From an uncultured Kushneria sp. (lineage in GTDB: Bacteria > Pseudomonadota > Gammaproteobacteria > Pseudomonadales > Halomonadaceae), in the NCBI RefSeq assembly GCF_947497025.1, contig NZ_CANMFC010000001.1:434001-498000 (forward strand): DNA of 64,000 nucleotides, read 5' to 3'. How positions within the stretch are numbered: position 1 is the stretch's first letter; each line of letters opens with the position of its first letter. The notes beneath the pieces are model-generated. The model ran no database searches and had not been told where the DNA came from. It saw only the letters and a list, made by a program, of their open reading frames with translations. The position numbers and the translations under genes are program-made. Positions 35,119 to 44,498 of this stretch are shown one piece after another.

Positions 35119-36092
35119 GCGCCATACACACTCAGGCACCCGGAGTCATGGCCGTAGCAGGCTGTGGCGTCATTGGCAGCGGCTGGATTGCCCGCGCGCT
35201 GGCGGCTGGCATGCAGGTGCAGGCCTGGGACCCGGATCCCGATGCGATCAGAAGGCTCAGGGTCAATATCGATACCGCCTGGCCGTCGCTTGAGCGGCGG
35301 GGGCTCGCTGAAGGCGCCTCGCGCGATAACCTGAGCTTTACGACCGAGCTCGCCGACGCGCTTGATGGGGCTGATCTGGTGCAGGAGAACGCCCCGGAGC
35401 GTCTGGAAATCAAGCAGTCGCTGCTGGCGCAAATCGATGCGCTGACACCGGCGTCGGTGCTGATTGGTTCCTCGACATCGGGCATCAAGCCCAGCGAACT
35501 TCAGGCACAGTGTCAAAAGGCGCCGGGCCGTGTGATCGTGGCGCATCCTTTCAACCCGGTCTATCTGTTGCCGCTGGTCGAGCTGGTGGGCGGTGAGCAC
35601 ACTGAGGCGGCACAGCTTGAAAAGGCCAGCGAGCAGTACCGCGCGCTGGGCATGCGCCCGCTGATCGTGCAGCGCGAAATCGAGGGGCACATTGCCGATC
35701 GATTGATGGAAGCGCTGTGGCGCGAGGCGCTGTACCTGGTCAATGACGGGGTGGCTACTACCGAGGAAATTGACGCGGCGGTGGTCTACGGCGCGGGGCT
35801 GCGCTGGTCATTGATGGGCACCTTCATGACCTTTCATCTGGCCGGTGGCGAGGGCGGCATGCGTCATATGCTGGAACAGTTCGGTCCGGCACTGAAACTG
35901 CCCTGGACGCGACTTGAAGCGCCGGAGCTTACCGATACGTTGATTAACCGTGTAGCCGAAGGCAGCGAGTATCAGGCGGCCGGTCGCTCGGTAGCCGAGC
36001 TGGAAGCGCGCCGCGACCAATTCCTGACCGAGCTGCTGGCAGTGGTCGAGCGCTACTGGCCGGAAGCCGAAGGTCTGGGAGGACGCATCTAA
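35115..36092 (+). CDS. cdhA: L-carnitine dehydrogenase
   Basis: A 325-residue NAD-dependent enzyme of the 3-hydroxyacyl-CoA dehydrogenase fold. The Rossmann site is [19 protein letters not shown] followed by the acidic AWDPDPD (~10-40). The catalytic His lies in [19 protein letters not shown] and the C-terminal helical domain starts near 190 ([18 protein letters not shown]). It oxidises L-carnitine to 3-dehydrocarnitine, the substrate of the gene product upstream. Start and stop overlaps on both sides (4 bp with cdhC, 1 bp with cdhB) show a tightly coupled operon. Confidence 0.9.
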   Translation: MSAIHTQAPGVMAVAGCGVIGSGWIARALAAGMQVQAWDPDPDAIRRLRVNIDTAWPSLERRGLAEGASRDNLSFTTELADALDGADLVQENAPERLEIKQSLLAQIDALTPASVLIGSSTSGIKPSELQAQCQKAPGRVIVAHPFNPVYLLPLVELVGGEHTEAAQLEKASEQYRALGMRPLIVQREIEGHIADRLMEALWREALYLVNDGVATTEEIDAAVVYGAGLRWSLMGTFMTFHLAGGEGGMRHMLEQFGPALKLPWTRLEAPELTDTLINRVAEGSEYQAAGRSVAELEARRDQFLTELLAVVERYWPEAEGLGGRI

Positions 36093-36550
36093 TGCCGCTA
36101 CAACTGTTTACCCGCCATGTGCCGCATGATTGGGTTGATTACAATGGCCACATGAATGACGCCGCCTATGCGCTGGTATTTTCCCACGGTGTCGATGCAC
36201 TGATGGATCATATTGGTCTTGATGAGACCGGGCGCGCCGCGCATGGCTATACCGTTTTCACCCTGGAAACCCATCTGTGCTATCTACAGCAGGTGCACGA
36301 AGACGCGCTGGTGGTCTGTGATGTCGTCTTGCTGGCATCCGATGCCAAACGCCTGCACCTCTTTTTCACCCTGAAAGACGAGGCGGGAACCATCCTGTCG
36401 ACCAGTGAACAGATGTTGATGGGTATCGGTCTGCAGAGCGGACGTTCGCAGGCCTTTCCGGAGGCAGTGAGTACATGCGTCACGTCCCTGCCGAGGCTGG
36501 AGTCCACACACTGGCCCGAGCAGGCCGGGCGGCGCATCGGCCTTCGCTAG
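36092..36550 (+). CDS. cdhB: Betainyl-CoA thioesterase (hotdog fold)
   Basis: A 152-residue hotdog-fold acyl-CoA thioesterase of the 4-hydroxybenzoyl-CoA type: WVDYNGHMNDAAYALVFSHGVDALMDHIG carries the conserved Asp and N-G-H-M-N motif, and FTLETHLCYLQQV starts the second strand set. In the carnitine pathway it hydrolyses betainyl-CoA to glycine betaine, itself an osmoprotectant. The ATG shares one base with the cdhA stop. Its stop TAG (36548-36550) lies in a CTAG palindrome shared with the stop of the convergent regulator gene. Confidence 0.88.
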   Translation: MPLQLFTRHVPHDWVDYNGHMNDAAYALVFSHGVDALMDHIGLDETGRAAHGYTVFTLETHLCYLQQVHEDALVVCDVVLLASDAKRLHLFFTLKDEAGTILSTSEQMLMGIGLQSGRSQAFPEAVSTCVTSLPRLESTHWPEQAGRRIGLR

Positions 36551-37548
36551 GCCTTTGGGTGGTTGTCAGCCATCTCCCCTTGAGCGCGAAACCGGCCGGG
36601 TGGGCAACCGTAATGGCGGCGAAAGGCATGAGCCAGGCCGGAAGAGGAGGTGAATCCACAGGCCTGGGCGACAGCGGTAATGCTCATTTCTCCTTCCTCA
36701 AGCAGCGTTCGGGCGCGTGTCAGCCGAAGCTTCAGGTACCACGCACCGGGCGAACTCTCCAGCTGCTCGACAAACAGTCGCTGCAGCTGTCGGCGCGAAA
36801 CGCTGGCCTTGTCGGCCAGTGCCTGAATGGACAGGGGGTCCTCTATATGCTGCTCCATCAGGGCGATGGCTTCGATCAGCGGGCGTTGATGCAGGTCCAG
36901 GCGGCGGGCGATGGAAAGACGCTGCTGGTCTTCGCGCCCACGCAGACGATCATGAATCAACTGCTCTGCCACGGCATGCGCCAGCGCGTCACCATGATGT
37001 CTGGCAATCACGGCCAGACTCATATCCATTGCTGCTGCCCCGCCTGCGCAGAAAAAACGTCGATGTCCCAACTCGAAAAGCGTTTCGCTGGTCTTCAGAT
37101 GTGGCCATCGTTCCTGAAAGGCAGGCAGGCTTTCCCAGTGCAGCGAAACGCGATCTGTTGGAGAAATCAGGGAAGCCTCGGCCAGTATAAAGGCACCGGT
37201 ATCGATGCCTCCCAGCCGGCACCCTGCCTGATCAAGACGTTGCAGCCATTTTCGAAGTGTTCGGCCGGGGGAGGGCAATGGCGTAAAGCCCGAGCAGATG
37301 GCAAGCGCAAATGGCGAACCAGCATCGTCGGGGCAGCCATCGACCATTAAACGCATGTCGTTGGAGGCGCTTACCGGATGACCATCAAGGCTGAGCGTGA
37401 GCCAGGAGTAGAGTGTACGCTCGGCAATACGGTTGGCGATACGCAGGGGTTCGACGGCCGAGAAAAAGGCCATCATTGAAAATCGCTCGATAAGCAGAAA
37501 AGCAATCTCGCGATGGGGGGCGGACTCGAAGGTGTTTGAAGAGAGCAT
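36547..37548 (-). CDS. cdhR: GlxA-family AraC-type regulator, probably CdhR
   Basis: A 333-residue transcription factor. The N-terminal ~170 residues form a DJ-1/PfpI-like domain (IAFLLIERFSMMAFFSAVEPLRIANRI; GGIDTGAFILAEASLI) that senses small molecules without catalysis. The C-terminal ~100 residues hold two AraC helix-turn-helix units (IQALADKASVSRRQLQRLF; ITAVAQACGFTSSSGLAHAFRRHYG). CdhR and GbdR of Pseudomonas belong to this group and control carnitine and betaine catabolism. It is convergent to the operon, so the likely target is the dyad at 34142-34170. Direct ligand is unknown. Confidence 0.85.
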   Translation of the reverse strand: MLSSNTFESAPHREIAFLLIERFSMMAFFSAVEPLRIANRIAERTLYSWLTLSLDGHPVSASNDMRLMVDGCPDDAGSPFALAICSGFTPLPSPGRTLRKWLQRLDQAGCRLGGIDTGAFILAEASLISPTDRVSLHWESLPAFQERWPHLKTSETLFELGHRRFFCAGGAAAMDMSLAVIARHHGDALAHAVAEQLIHDRLRGREDQQRLSIARRLDLHQRPLIEAIALMEQHIEDPLSIQALADKASVSRRQLQRLFVEQLESSPGAWYLKLRLTRARTLLEEGEMSITAVAQACGFTSSSGLAHAFRRHYGCPPGRFRAQGEMADNHPKA

Positions 37549-37600
37549 GAGAGGAATATCAGCGACTGTCCGGTAAGGGACAGCCGCAAAAGGTCAGGCG

Positions 37601-37849
37601 TTACTTTCTGACCACGCGATAGAGAAACAGCAGCACAATCGCACCTATCACGGCTACGACAAAACTGCCGAAATTGAAACCGTCAACGCTGCCAAAGCCC
37701 AGTGCCGTACCGATCCATCCGCCGACGACGGCACCCAGAATACCGATGATGATCGTGACGATGAAGCCACCCGGATCCTTGCCAGGCATCAGAAGCTTGG
37801 CGATGGCGCCTGCAATCAGGCCAAAGATGATCCACGCAATAATACCCAT
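37601..37849 (-). CDS. GlsB/YeaQ/YmgE-family stress response membrane protein
   Basis: An 82-residue protein of three hydrophobic segments joined by short loops: IIAWIIFGLIAGAIAKLLMPGKDPGG, then a glycine-rich helix pair (GGWIGTALGFG) and a final helix ending in RVVRK. This is the transglycosylase-associated (GlsB) family, whose expression often rises under stress; the biochemical role is unknown. The start has an SD (AGGAGC) about 8 nt upstream. A second member is at 38052-38315. Confidence 0.88.
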   Translation of the reverse strand: MGIIAWIIFGLIAGAIAKLLMPGKDPGGFIVTIIIGILGAVVGGWIGTALGFGSVDGFNFGSFVVAVIGAIVLLFLYRVVRK

Positions 37850-38051
37850 AGTCAGCTGCTCCTTGCTGTTACCGTGTGTCTGTCAGTTTTCAGTATGAAA
37901 AAGCCCGGGAAAAACATTTTTCCTTAATATTTTTACCCGGCTGCACTCAAGACTAGATGGACAGGCATGAGCTGGCAAGCAGACCGTGTTGTAGTATGTC
38001 ACTGATTGCAAGGTATTATTTGAAAGGTACATCGTGACGAACCATCGCGGC

Positions 38052-38315
38052 TTATCCCTTGTTGTAGCGTACCATCCAGATCGTCATGACGGCGATGCCG
38101 CCCAGGGCCCCGACCACGGCAGCGGCAAGGCTTCGAACATCGAATTCAAGCTCGGCGGCAAAACCGAACACCGTGACGATAAAGCCCAGTACCACGCCGC
38201 CCAGCACGCCCATGCCGGCCGTACCAAGAAAACCGACACTCAGGCGCCGGGGAATGATCAGGTTGACCAGCATGCCCACGGCGATGCTTGCGAAAATCCA
38301 GGAGATAATGTTCAT
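38052..38315 (-). CDS. GlsB/transglycosylase-associated small membrane protein, second copy
   Basis: An 87-residue three-helix membrane protein with the same layout as the product of 37601-37849: short N-terminal helix, PRRLSVGFLG in the place of the PGKDPGG loop, glycine-rich second helix (GVLGGVVLGFIVTVFG) and a C-terminal helix. The two copies are clearly divergent, so this is an old duplication or an independent gain. Each seems to have its own promoter region (200-bp gap). Function unknown; association with osmotic or envelope stress is likely but not shown. Confidence 0.75.
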   Translation of the reverse strand: MNIISWIFASIAVGMLVNLIIPRRLSVGFLGTAGMGVLGGVVLGFIVTVFGFAAELEFDVRSLAAAVVGALGGIAVMTIWMVRYNKG

Positions 38316-38686
38316 GTGGCTTCTCTGTCGGTAGACATTGTCGACTTCAAAATAGCGCTGTGGGCGATGGCGCTCAACTGCACGATGACGGCCGGGGGCG
38401 TGTCGCAGCCGTGAAGGGATGAGGAAGTTTCATCGCGTTTTCGCGGGAAACCGTGCATGTTCGCGCCCCGGGAGCGGGGATGCGTTTCAGAACACAGGGT
38501 AAAACGTTACAATATTATCCCCGAGTATGCGTCGACATGTCGCAACGCCAGACCGCACCGCCGAGTGCGTCATGCCCAGAAGGCCGCCGCCCTGATTGCG
38601 GTGTATTATGGTCCTGTCATTCACAGGGCCTGAAAGGCTCGGGGCATCGATTATCGGGTTTTTCATCGACGGAACAGAGAACATTC
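38316..38686. other. Intergenic region before nrdR, with a candidate promoter
   Basis: About 370 bp with no gene. A good -10 box TACAAT (38508-38513) stands in an A/T-rich run, with a weak -35 (TTTCAG, 38485-38490) 17 bp upstream; this probably drives nrdR. The left third must carry the minus-strand promoter of the GlsB-like gene. I saw no FMN riboswitch here. Confidence 0.4.
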
Positions 38687-39196
38687 ATGCATTGCCCCTT
38701 TTGCGGTGCGCAGGATACGCGAGTCACTGACTCCCGGCTGGTGGCCGATGGCGATCAGGTACGCCGGCGTCGCCAGTGTCTGGCCTGTGGCGAGCGTTTT
38801 ACAACGCATGAAGCTGCTGAACTGGTCATGCCGCGGGTCGTCAAGGCCGACGGTTCGCGGGAAAGCTTTGATCCTGCCAAGTTGCGTGCCGGCATGCTGC
38901 GGGCACTGGAAAAGCGCCCGGTGTCCAGTGAGCATATCGAGGCGGCCATCGAGCGTATTCGACAGCGTCTTCGGGCGCGCGGTGAGCGCGAAATCAATGC
39001 ACTTGCCATCGGCGAAGAGGTCATGGGCCAGCTCAGAGCGCTGGACCAGATCGCCTATATCCGCTTTGCTTCGGTATACCGGCGCTTTCAGGACATTGAT
39101 GAATTCCGCGCCGAAATCGAACGCCTTTCCAGTGAGTCCGCATCGTCATCCAGCGCAGACAGTACCGGCAGGGATCAGGAGTCTCATGAGCATTGA
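38687..39196 (+). CDS. nrdR: Transcriptional repressor NrdR
   Basis: A 169-residue repressor of ribonucleotide reductase genes. The N-terminal zinc ribbon has MHCPFCGAQ and QCLACGERF (two CxxC pairs), with [18 protein letters not shown] between them. The ATP-cone domain (~49-139) begins [24 protein letters not shown] 38687 gives the normal length (E. coli 149) with an acidic/serine-rich C-terminal extension of about 20 residues. It heads the nrdR-rib-nusB cluster, the standard order in gammaproteobacteria. Confidence 0.97.
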   Translation: MHCPFCGAQDTRVTDSRLVADGDQVRRRRQCLACGERFTTHEAAELVMPRVVKADGSRESFDPAKLRAGMLRALEKRPVSSEHIEAAIERIRQRLRARGEREINALAIGEEVMGQLRALDQIAYIRFASVYRRFQDIDEFRAEIERLSSESASSSSADSTGRDQESHEH

Positions 39197-39251
39197 GGAT
39201 GCCGCAGAAGGGGCGCTGGCGCCCTTTTGTCGCATGGAGGGAAGCTCAAGC

Positions 39252-40436
39252 GTGACACGGCAACCCGAGGATTACATGGCTCGTGCGTTGCATCTGGCGC
39301 GTCGCGGGCTCTATACGACCGATCCCAACCCGCGGGTAGGCTGCGTGCTGGTGCGCGGCAATCAGGTCGTGGGAGAAGGCTGGCACGAGCTGACCGGTGA
39401 GCCTCACGCCGAGATACATGCCCTGCGCGCCGCCGGTGAGGCGGCGCGCGGGGCCACGGCCTATGTCACCCTGGAGCCCTGTTCACATTATGGTCGCACC
39501 GGGCCCTGTGCCAAGGCGCTGGCGGAGGCGGGCGTGGATGTGGTCGTCGCGGCCATGCTCGATCCCAACCCTCAGGTCTCCGGACGGGGTATCGCGATAC
39601 TGGAAGCCGCCGGCGTTGGCACGCGCGTCGGCATGCTGGAGGCGGATGCCCGCGAGCTTAACGTGGGATTTATCTCGCGCATGTCGCGCTCGCTGCCCCA
39701 CGTTCGGCTCAAGATGGCGATGAGCCTGGATGGTCGTACTGCCATGGCCAGCGGCGAATCGAAATGGATTACCGGGGAGCGCGCGCGTCGTGATGTGCAG
39801 CATCTGCGCGCGCGCTCGAGTGCCATTCTCAGCGGCGTCGCCTCGGTGATTCGCGATGACAGCCGATTGACCGTGCGCGTTGATCAGCTCAGCCGGCCGG
39901 AATCGCATGCCGTTCAGGTCTCGCATGAACGAGGGGTACGTCAGCCGCTGCGCGTGATTGTCGATTCGACCCTGTCCCTGCCGGCCTCGGCGCGCTGTCT
40001 GACAGAGCCGGGCCGCACGCTGGTGGCCACGGTATCGCCGACAGGCCCTGGTGCACTGGATAACCGGGATCACTTTCGTCGGCGGGAAGCGCTGGTGGCC
40101 GCGGGGGCCGAGGTGGTCACGCTGGCGTCAAGCCCGGGTGGCCAGGTCGATCTGGAAGCGCTGATGCACTATCTCGCTGATGTAGAACAGTGCAACGAAG
40201 TACTGCTCGAGAGCGGCTCGCGGCTCAGCGGTGCCATGCTGGATGCGGGGCTGGTCAACGAGCTGATCATCTATATGGCGCCGATTCTGATGGGCGATGA
40301 AGCGCGCGGGCTTTTGACCCTGCCGGGGCTTGAGAAACTGTCCCAGCGGCGACAGCTTTCCATCGTGGATGTTCGCGCCTTTGGGCCTGATTGGCGTATT
40401 ATCGCGCGCCCCGTCAACGATCATGAAACCTCCTGA
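39252..40436 (+). CDS. ribD: Bifunctional riboflavin deaminase/reductase RibD
   Basis: About 394 residues. The N-terminal deaminase has the zinc site HAEIHAL and PCSHYGRTGPC; the C-terminal reductase begins RLKMAMSLDGRTA and continues with SGVASVIRDDSRLTVR. RibD carries out the second and third steps of riboflavin synthesis. GTG 39252 has GGAGGGAAG upstream and fits the family start; ATG 39186 (overlapping the end of nrdR) and ATG 39234 are in frame alternatives. Slightly longer than E. coli RibD (367) owing to insertions in the reductase domain. Confidence 0.95.
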   Translation: MTRQPEDYMARALHLARRGLYTTDPNPRVGCVLVRGNQVVGEGWHELTGEPHAEIHALRAAGEAARGATAYVTLEPCSHYGRTGPCAKALAEAGVDVVVAAMLDPNPQVSGRGIAILEAAGVGTRVGMLEADARELNVGFISRMSRSLPHVRLKMAMSLDGRTAMASGESKWITGERARRDVQHLRARSSAILSGVASVIRDDSRLTVRVDQLSRPESHAVQVSHERGVRQPLRVIVDSTLSLPASARCLTEPGRTLVATVSPTGPGALDNRDHFRRREALVAAGAEVVTLASSPGGQVDLEALMHYLADVEQCNEVLLESGSRLSGAMLDAGLVNELIIYMAPILMGDEARGLLTLPGLEKLSQRRQLSIVDVRAFGPDWRIIARPVNDHETS

Positions 40437-40527
40437 TCAGGACAGGTTCAACGCCCTGATCATCAGGGAGGCACTCATTCAGGCAACCCTGCATCGAAAG
40501 GAGCGGCTCAGCCGGCAAGCGTTATGA
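40423..40527 (+). CDS. Possible 34-residue ORF bridging ribD and ribBA
   Basis: ATG 40423 lies within the last codons of ribD, and the TGA (40525-40527) overlaps the ATG of ribBA, so a ribosome could pass from ribD through this frame to ribBA. The 34-residue product is charged (RFNALIIREALIQATLHRKERL) and matches no family I know. It may be a coupling peptide, a chance frame, or the last trace of a gene lost from this place (ribE is usual here). Confidence 0.25.
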   Translation: MKPPDQDRFNALIIREALIQATLHRKERLSRQAL

Positions 40528-41678
40528 GTCAGTCAACGGGCAACTTCGCTTCCATGGAAGCGCTGATCGAAGATATCCGCCAGGGCAGGATGGTCATCCT
40601 CATGGATGACGAAGACCGTGAAAATGAAGGTGACCTGATCATGGCTGCCGAGTGCGTGGAAGCTTCGCACATCAATTTCATGGCGCGCTACGCCTGTGGC
40701 CTGATCTGTCAGCCCATGCTGCGCGCACGCTGCGAGCAGCTTGGCCTGTCACTGATGGTCAATGACAACGGCTCCGGCTTCGGTACCCGCTTTACCGTCT
40801 CCATCGAGGCGGCCACTGGCGTCAGTACCGGCATCTCGGCCGCTGACCGGGCGCGAACGGTGCAGGCCGCGGCTTCCCGCGATGCCAGACCCGGTGATGT
40901 TGTCCAGCCCGGCCATATCTTTCCGCTGATGGCGGAAGCCGGCGGGGTTCTGCGGCGTGCAGGACATACCGAGGCGGCCTGTGACCTGGCCGCCATGGCG
41001 GGTTTCGAGCCAACCGGGGTGATCTGCGAGATCATGAACGAGGACGGCACCATGGCGCGGCGGCCGGAGCTTGAACGCTTTGCAGCCCGCCATGACATCA
41101 AAATCGGCACCATTTCCGATCTGATTCACTACCGCATTCACAATGAGCAGACCGTTGAACATGTGGAGTCACATCCAGTAGAAACGGACGCCGGCCCCTT
41201 TCAGCTGCACTGCTTTCGCGACCGGATCCAGGGCTCTCATCATTTGGCGCTGGTCAAGGGCTCTCCGGAAAGCGATCAGGCCACGACCGTTCGCGTTCAT
41301 GTCGCCGATGCCCTGCGTGATCTGTTGGGGCTGCGCCGTGATGGCCAGCAGAGCTGGTCCTCGCGTGATGCACTCGAAGAGATCGCGGCCAGCGAGACCG
41401 GCGTGCTGGTACTGCTCGCCGACCAGCGGGGCATGGCGGATTTTCGTGATCAGCTCGATCTTTTTCTGGAGCGACGTCCGCGAGCCCAGGACCCGCAGAC
41501 AGATGGTGCCGGCAACTATTTGAGTATTGGCACCGGGGCGCAGATCCTGCGCAGCCTGGGGGTCGGACGAATGCGTCTTTTAAGCTCGCCCTGGCGTTTT
41601 TCAGCGCTGGCGGGCTTTGGCCTTGAAGTCATCGAACAGGTCAGTAGCGTTGATGACAGCCGCCCGGCGCGGCACTGA
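40524..41678 (+). CDS. ribBA: 3,4-Dihydroxy-2-butanone-4-phosphate synthase with degenerate GTP cyclohydrolase II domain
   Basis: A 384-residue fusion. The N-terminal DHBP synthase (~1-205) is intact: [16 protein letters not shown] (Mg site), [19 protein letters not shown]-like [20 protein letters not shown] and [14 protein letters not shown]. The C-terminal half (~210-370) resembles GTP cyclohydrolase II ([32 protein letters not shown]), but the three zinc Cys residues and the C-D-C-G motif are absent. So it should make the butanone phosphate only, and GTP cyclohydrolase II must be supplied elsewhere. Such hybrids are common in gammaproteobacteria. ATG overlaps the small upstream frame. Confidence 0.92.
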   Translation: MSQSTGNFASMEALIEDIRQGRMVILMDDEDRENEGDLIMAAECVEASHINFMARYACGLICQPMLRARCEQLGLSLMVNDNGSGFGTRFTVSIEAATGVSTGISAADRARTVQAAASRDARPGDVVQPGHIFPLMAEAGGVLRRAGHTEAACDLAAMAGFEPTGVICEIMNEDGTMARRPELERFAARHDIKIGTISDLIHYRIHNEQTVEHVESHPVETDAGPFQLHCFRDRIQGSHHLALVKGSPESDQATTVRVHVADALRDLLGLRRDGQQSWSSRDALEEIAASETGVLVLLADQRGMADFRDQLDLFLERRPRAQDPQTDGAGNYLSIGTGAQILRSLGVGRMRLLSSPWRFSALAGFGLEVIEQVSSVDDSRPARH

Positions 41679-41788
41679 CAATAGCAATCAATGGCAACGA
41701 CAGTTTCCGGAAGGGCCCGAAAATGACGGGTCCAATGGCTTATATTACACGCTGATGCGTTTTATCAGAGACAACAGGATTTCAAGAC

Positions 41789-42307
41789 ATGCAACCGATT
41801 GCACAACTGGAAGGGCGTTTCAACGAGATCGATGGCCGTTATGTCATCGTGGTCGGACGCTTTAACCATCACGTGGTCGACTCTCTGGTAGAGGGCGCCG
41901 TGGACGCGCTGGTGCGTCACGGCGTCGACGATGCCAATATCGATATTCTTCATGTGCCCGGCGCGTGGGAGCTGCCACTGGCGGTCAAGCGTGCGCTGAT
42001 CCGTATCCAGCCGGATGCCATTATTGCCCTGGGCGCGGTCATTCGCGGCGGTACACCGCATTTCGAGCATGTGGCAGGCCAGTGCAACGCGGCGCTCAAC
42101 CGTCTGCAGCTTGATTTTGATACCCCCATTGCCAATGGAGTGCTGACGGTCAATTCGATCGAGCAGGCCATCGAGCGTGCCGGTACCAAGGCGGGCAACA
42201 AGGGCTTTGAGGCGGCCATGGCGGCCATGGAAATGGTCTCCCTGTTGCGTCAGCTGGGCGGCAACGATGGTCTTGATGACGATGCCGATCATGGAGGTGT
42301 GGCGTGA
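41789..42307 (+). CDS. ribH: 6,7-Dimethyl-8-ribityllumazine synthase
   Basis: A 172-residue enzyme that forms lumazine from the RibD product and butanone phosphate, as a large capsid-like or pentameric assembly. Visible are [45 protein letters not shown] with the catalytic His, and [17 protein letters not shown]. The C-terminal tail is rich in Asp ([10 protein letters not shown]). Its stop overlaps the GTG start of nusB (GTGA), coupling the two genes. 110 bp separate it from ribBA. Confidence 0.97.
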   Translation: MQPIAQLEGRFNEIDGRYVIVVGRFNHHVVDSLVEGAVDALVRHGVDDANIDILHVPGAWELPLAVKRALIRIQPDAIIALGAVIRGGTPHFEHVAGQCNAALNRLQLDFDTPIANGVLTVNSIEQAIERAGTKAGNKGFEAAMAAMEMVSLLRQLGGNDGLDDDADHGGVA

Positions 42308-42810
42308 CCCAGCCCAAACGTGCCCCTTCAAAGCAGCAGCAGGCCCGAAGGGCAGCGCGCGAGCTGACGGTACAGGCGCTGTATCAATGGGAAATGACGG
42401 GCACGTCGATTTCCCAGGTTGAAACCGAGTTTCGCTCACAGATCGCCGATGACGATCTGGAACCGCACGAGAACTGGGTTCAGGTCATGAAAATCGCTGA
42501 TCTGGGGCTTTTCCATCAGCTGCTTCATGGCGTGGCCAGACACTGTGGTGAGATGGATAATCTGATTGCGCCGGCGCTGGATCGCAAACTGGAAGAACTT
42601 GATCGCATCGAGCTTTCCATCCTGCGCCTTGGAACCTATGAGCTGGCGCACCGGCCAGAGGTGCCCTATATCTCGGTCATCAATGAAGGCATTGAGCTGG
42701 CGCGCTCGTTTGGCGCCACCGAAGGGCATAAATATATCAACTCCATTCTTGATCGATTAGCCAGGAAACTGCGTGAAGCCGAAGTTCAGGCACGCAGGCG
42801 CCGTGACTGA
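42304..42810 (+). CDS. nusB: Transcription antitermination factor NusB
   Basis: A 168-residue all-helical RNA-binding protein. It binds boxA with NusE (S10) for rRNA antitermination. Family marks are [19 protein letters not shown] near the N-terminus and the C-terminal half [38 protein letters not shown]. Starts with GTG, overlapping ribH, the usual gene order. About 30 residues longer than E. coli NusB (139), mainly from basic N- and C-terminal extensions. Confidence 0.97.
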   Translation: MTQPKRAPSKQQQARRAARELTVQALYQWEMTGTSISQVETEFRSQIADDDLEPHENWVQVMKIADLGLFHQLLHGVARHCGEMDNLIAPALDRKLEELDRIELSILRLGTYELAHRPEVPYISVINEGIELARSFGATEGHKYINSILDRLARKLREAEVQARRRRD

Positions 42811-42892
42811 GCATGGCCCATCCGGAGCATGGCCTGTGCATGATGGTCACTGATCAGCGCTTTCCTTCACCTGTCAGGGAGATGTCCGGGCG

Positions 42893-43933
42893 ATGAGCGA
42901 TGCAGCCACTCCTGGCGAGTTTGAACTCATCAGGCGTTATTTCATGCAGGACGTTGAACCCGCCTGCCGCTCGGATCAGGTCTCGCCGCATCAGGCTCGC
43001 GCCGGGGTCGTGCTGGGGCAGGGCGATGACTGTGCGCTGCTGGCGCCGTCTCCCGGCTGCCGGCTGGCAGTCAGTGTGGATACGTCGCTGGCTGATGTGC
43101 ATTTTCCGCGTGATGCCTCGGCAGAAGCGATCGGCCATCGTGCGCTGGCGGTCAATCTCAGCGATCTGGCCGCCATGGGGGCCAGACCGCGCTGGTTTGT
43201 GCTGGCCCTGACGCTGCCCGACGTCGACGAGCAGTGGCTGGAAGGCTTCGCGCGCGGGCTCTATGGCCTTGCGCGCGAGCATGACATTGCCCTGGTCGGG
43301 GGAGACATTACCCGTGGCCGGGAGCTCTCCATTACCATTACCGTGCATGGCGATGTGCCCGATGACAGCGCCATTACACGTCACGGTGCCCGTCCTGGCG
43401 ATCTGCTGGCGGTGACCGGCGTATTGGGCAGTGCCCATGGTGGCCTGCGCGCCTGGTTTGACGGGCAACGCGATGAGCACCATCCGCTGGTGAAGGCGTA
43501 TTTGCGCCCCGCCCCCCGCGTGGGTGAAGCCATGAGCATTCGTCATCTGGTCTCGGGCGGTCTTGATATCTCTGATGGTCTTCTGGCGGATCTGGGCCAT
43601 CTTTGCGCCCGCTCCGGAGTCGGTGCCTGCCTTGAAGCGGGGGCCATTCCGCTGGATCAGGCACTGGTTGAATTGCTGGGGGCGCAGGAGGCGCTTGAGG
43701 CCGCACTTAACGGCGGGGATGACTACGAGCTTTTGCTGGCACTGGCCCCGGTGCAGGAAGACGCGGTGCGCCGGGCGCTTGAAACGCTGGGCGGCGAACT
43801 GCACGTCATCGGTCGGGTCACCGCAGAGCCCGGTATCACCGGCATCGTGTCTACCGGTCGGGGCTGGCAGCACTTTCACGCACAAGACCATCACGATGCA
43901 GAAGAACATCACGGCACGGGAGCTTCGCCATGA
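42893..43933 (+). CDS. thiL: Thiamine-monophosphate kinase
   Basis: A 346-residue AIRS/PurM-like ATP-binding enzyme that phosphorylates thiamine monophosphate to thiamine diphosphate. It shows GEFELIRRYF, LGQGDDCALL (Mg site), VDTSLADVHFP, ALAVNLSDLAAMGARPRW and GGLDISDGLLADL plus NGGDDYELLLA, all typical. The C-terminal ~20 residues are His/Asp/Glu rich (HFHAQDHHDAEEHHG), an unusual tail. It follows nusB after 82 bp and overlaps pgpA by 4 bp. Confidence 0.96.
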   Translation: MSDAATPGEFELIRRYFMQDVEPACRSDQVSPHQARAGVVLGQGDDCALLAPSPGCRLAVSVDTSLADVHFPRDASAEAIGHRALAVNLSDLAAMGARPRWFVLALTLPDVDEQWLEGFARGLYGLAREHDIALVGGDITRGRELSITITVHGDVPDDSAITRHGARPGDLLAVTGVLGSAHGGLRAWFDGQRDEHHPLVKAYLRPAPRVGEAMSIRHLVSGGLDISDGLLADLGHLCARSGVGACLEAGAIPLDQALVELLGAQEALEAALNGGDDYELLLALAPVQEDAVRRALETLGGELHVIGRVTAEPGITGIVSTGRGWQHFHAQDHHDAEEHHGTGASP

Positions 43934-44403
43934 ACCGTGCGCCTGCAAGCGTCTGGCGGCGCCCCGTACACTTTCTGGCCTTCGGGCTGGGCAGCGGCGC
44001 GGCGCCCTTTGCCCCGGGGACCTTCGGGACCCTGGCGGCCATTCCCTTTTACTGGCTGATGTCGACGCTGCCGCTGGGCATCTACCTGGCGATTCTGGCC
44101 GTGGCCACCATCATTGGTATCTATCTTTGTGATCGCACCTCGAAGGATCTGGGCGTACATGATCATTCGGGGATCGTCTGGGACGAGTTTGTCGGCTACT
44201 GGTTAACCATGGCTGCGGTGCCGTTTTCCTGGCAGTCCGCGCTGTGGGGCTTTGTTATCTTTCGGGTCTTTGATGTCATCAAGCCCTGGCCGGTGCGCAC
44301 GGTGGATCGCCGTGTGGCAGGCGGTTTCGGCATCATGGCCGATGATGTTCTGGCCGGGGTCTATGCCTGGAGTGTGATGCACGTGTGGCTTTGGCTACAT
44401 TGA
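43930..44403 (+). CDS. pgpA: Phosphatidylglycerophosphatase A
   Basis: A 157-residue inner-membrane phosphatase that makes phosphatidylglycerol from its phosphate. GSGAAPFAPGTFGTLAAIP is the N-terminal family mark, DHSGIVWDEFVGYW carries the acidic catalytic region, and FRVFDVIKPWPV with DRRVAGGFGIMADDVLAGVYA closes it. Three or four hydrophobic segments. ATG overlaps the thiL stop (ATGA), the common gammaproteobacterial arrangement. Confidence 0.96.
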   Translation: MNRAPASVWRRPVHFLAFGLGSGAAPFAPGTFGTLAAIPFYWLMSTLPLGIYLAILAVATIIGIYLCDRTSKDLGVHDHSGIVWDEFVGYWLTMAAVPFSWQSALWGFVIFRVFDVIKPWPVRTVDRRVAGGFGIMADDVLAGVYAWSVMHVWLWLH

Positions 44404-44498
44404 TAGGACGTAAAGCGTGAGTATCACTCTTGCAGAGGTCATCCGTGCCAGCGATTCCGGCACGATCGTGATCTTTTGTATCGACCCGGGGAGCGTTG

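Noticed and set aside
38316-38686. FMN riboswitch ahead of the rib cluster
   Set aside because: The conserved FMN-element segments were not found; an FMN switch would more often precede a separate ribB gene.
42854-43948. A 364-codon minus-strand frame opposite thiL
   Set aside because: thiL motifs are complete on the plus strand; the antisense frame is a shadow.
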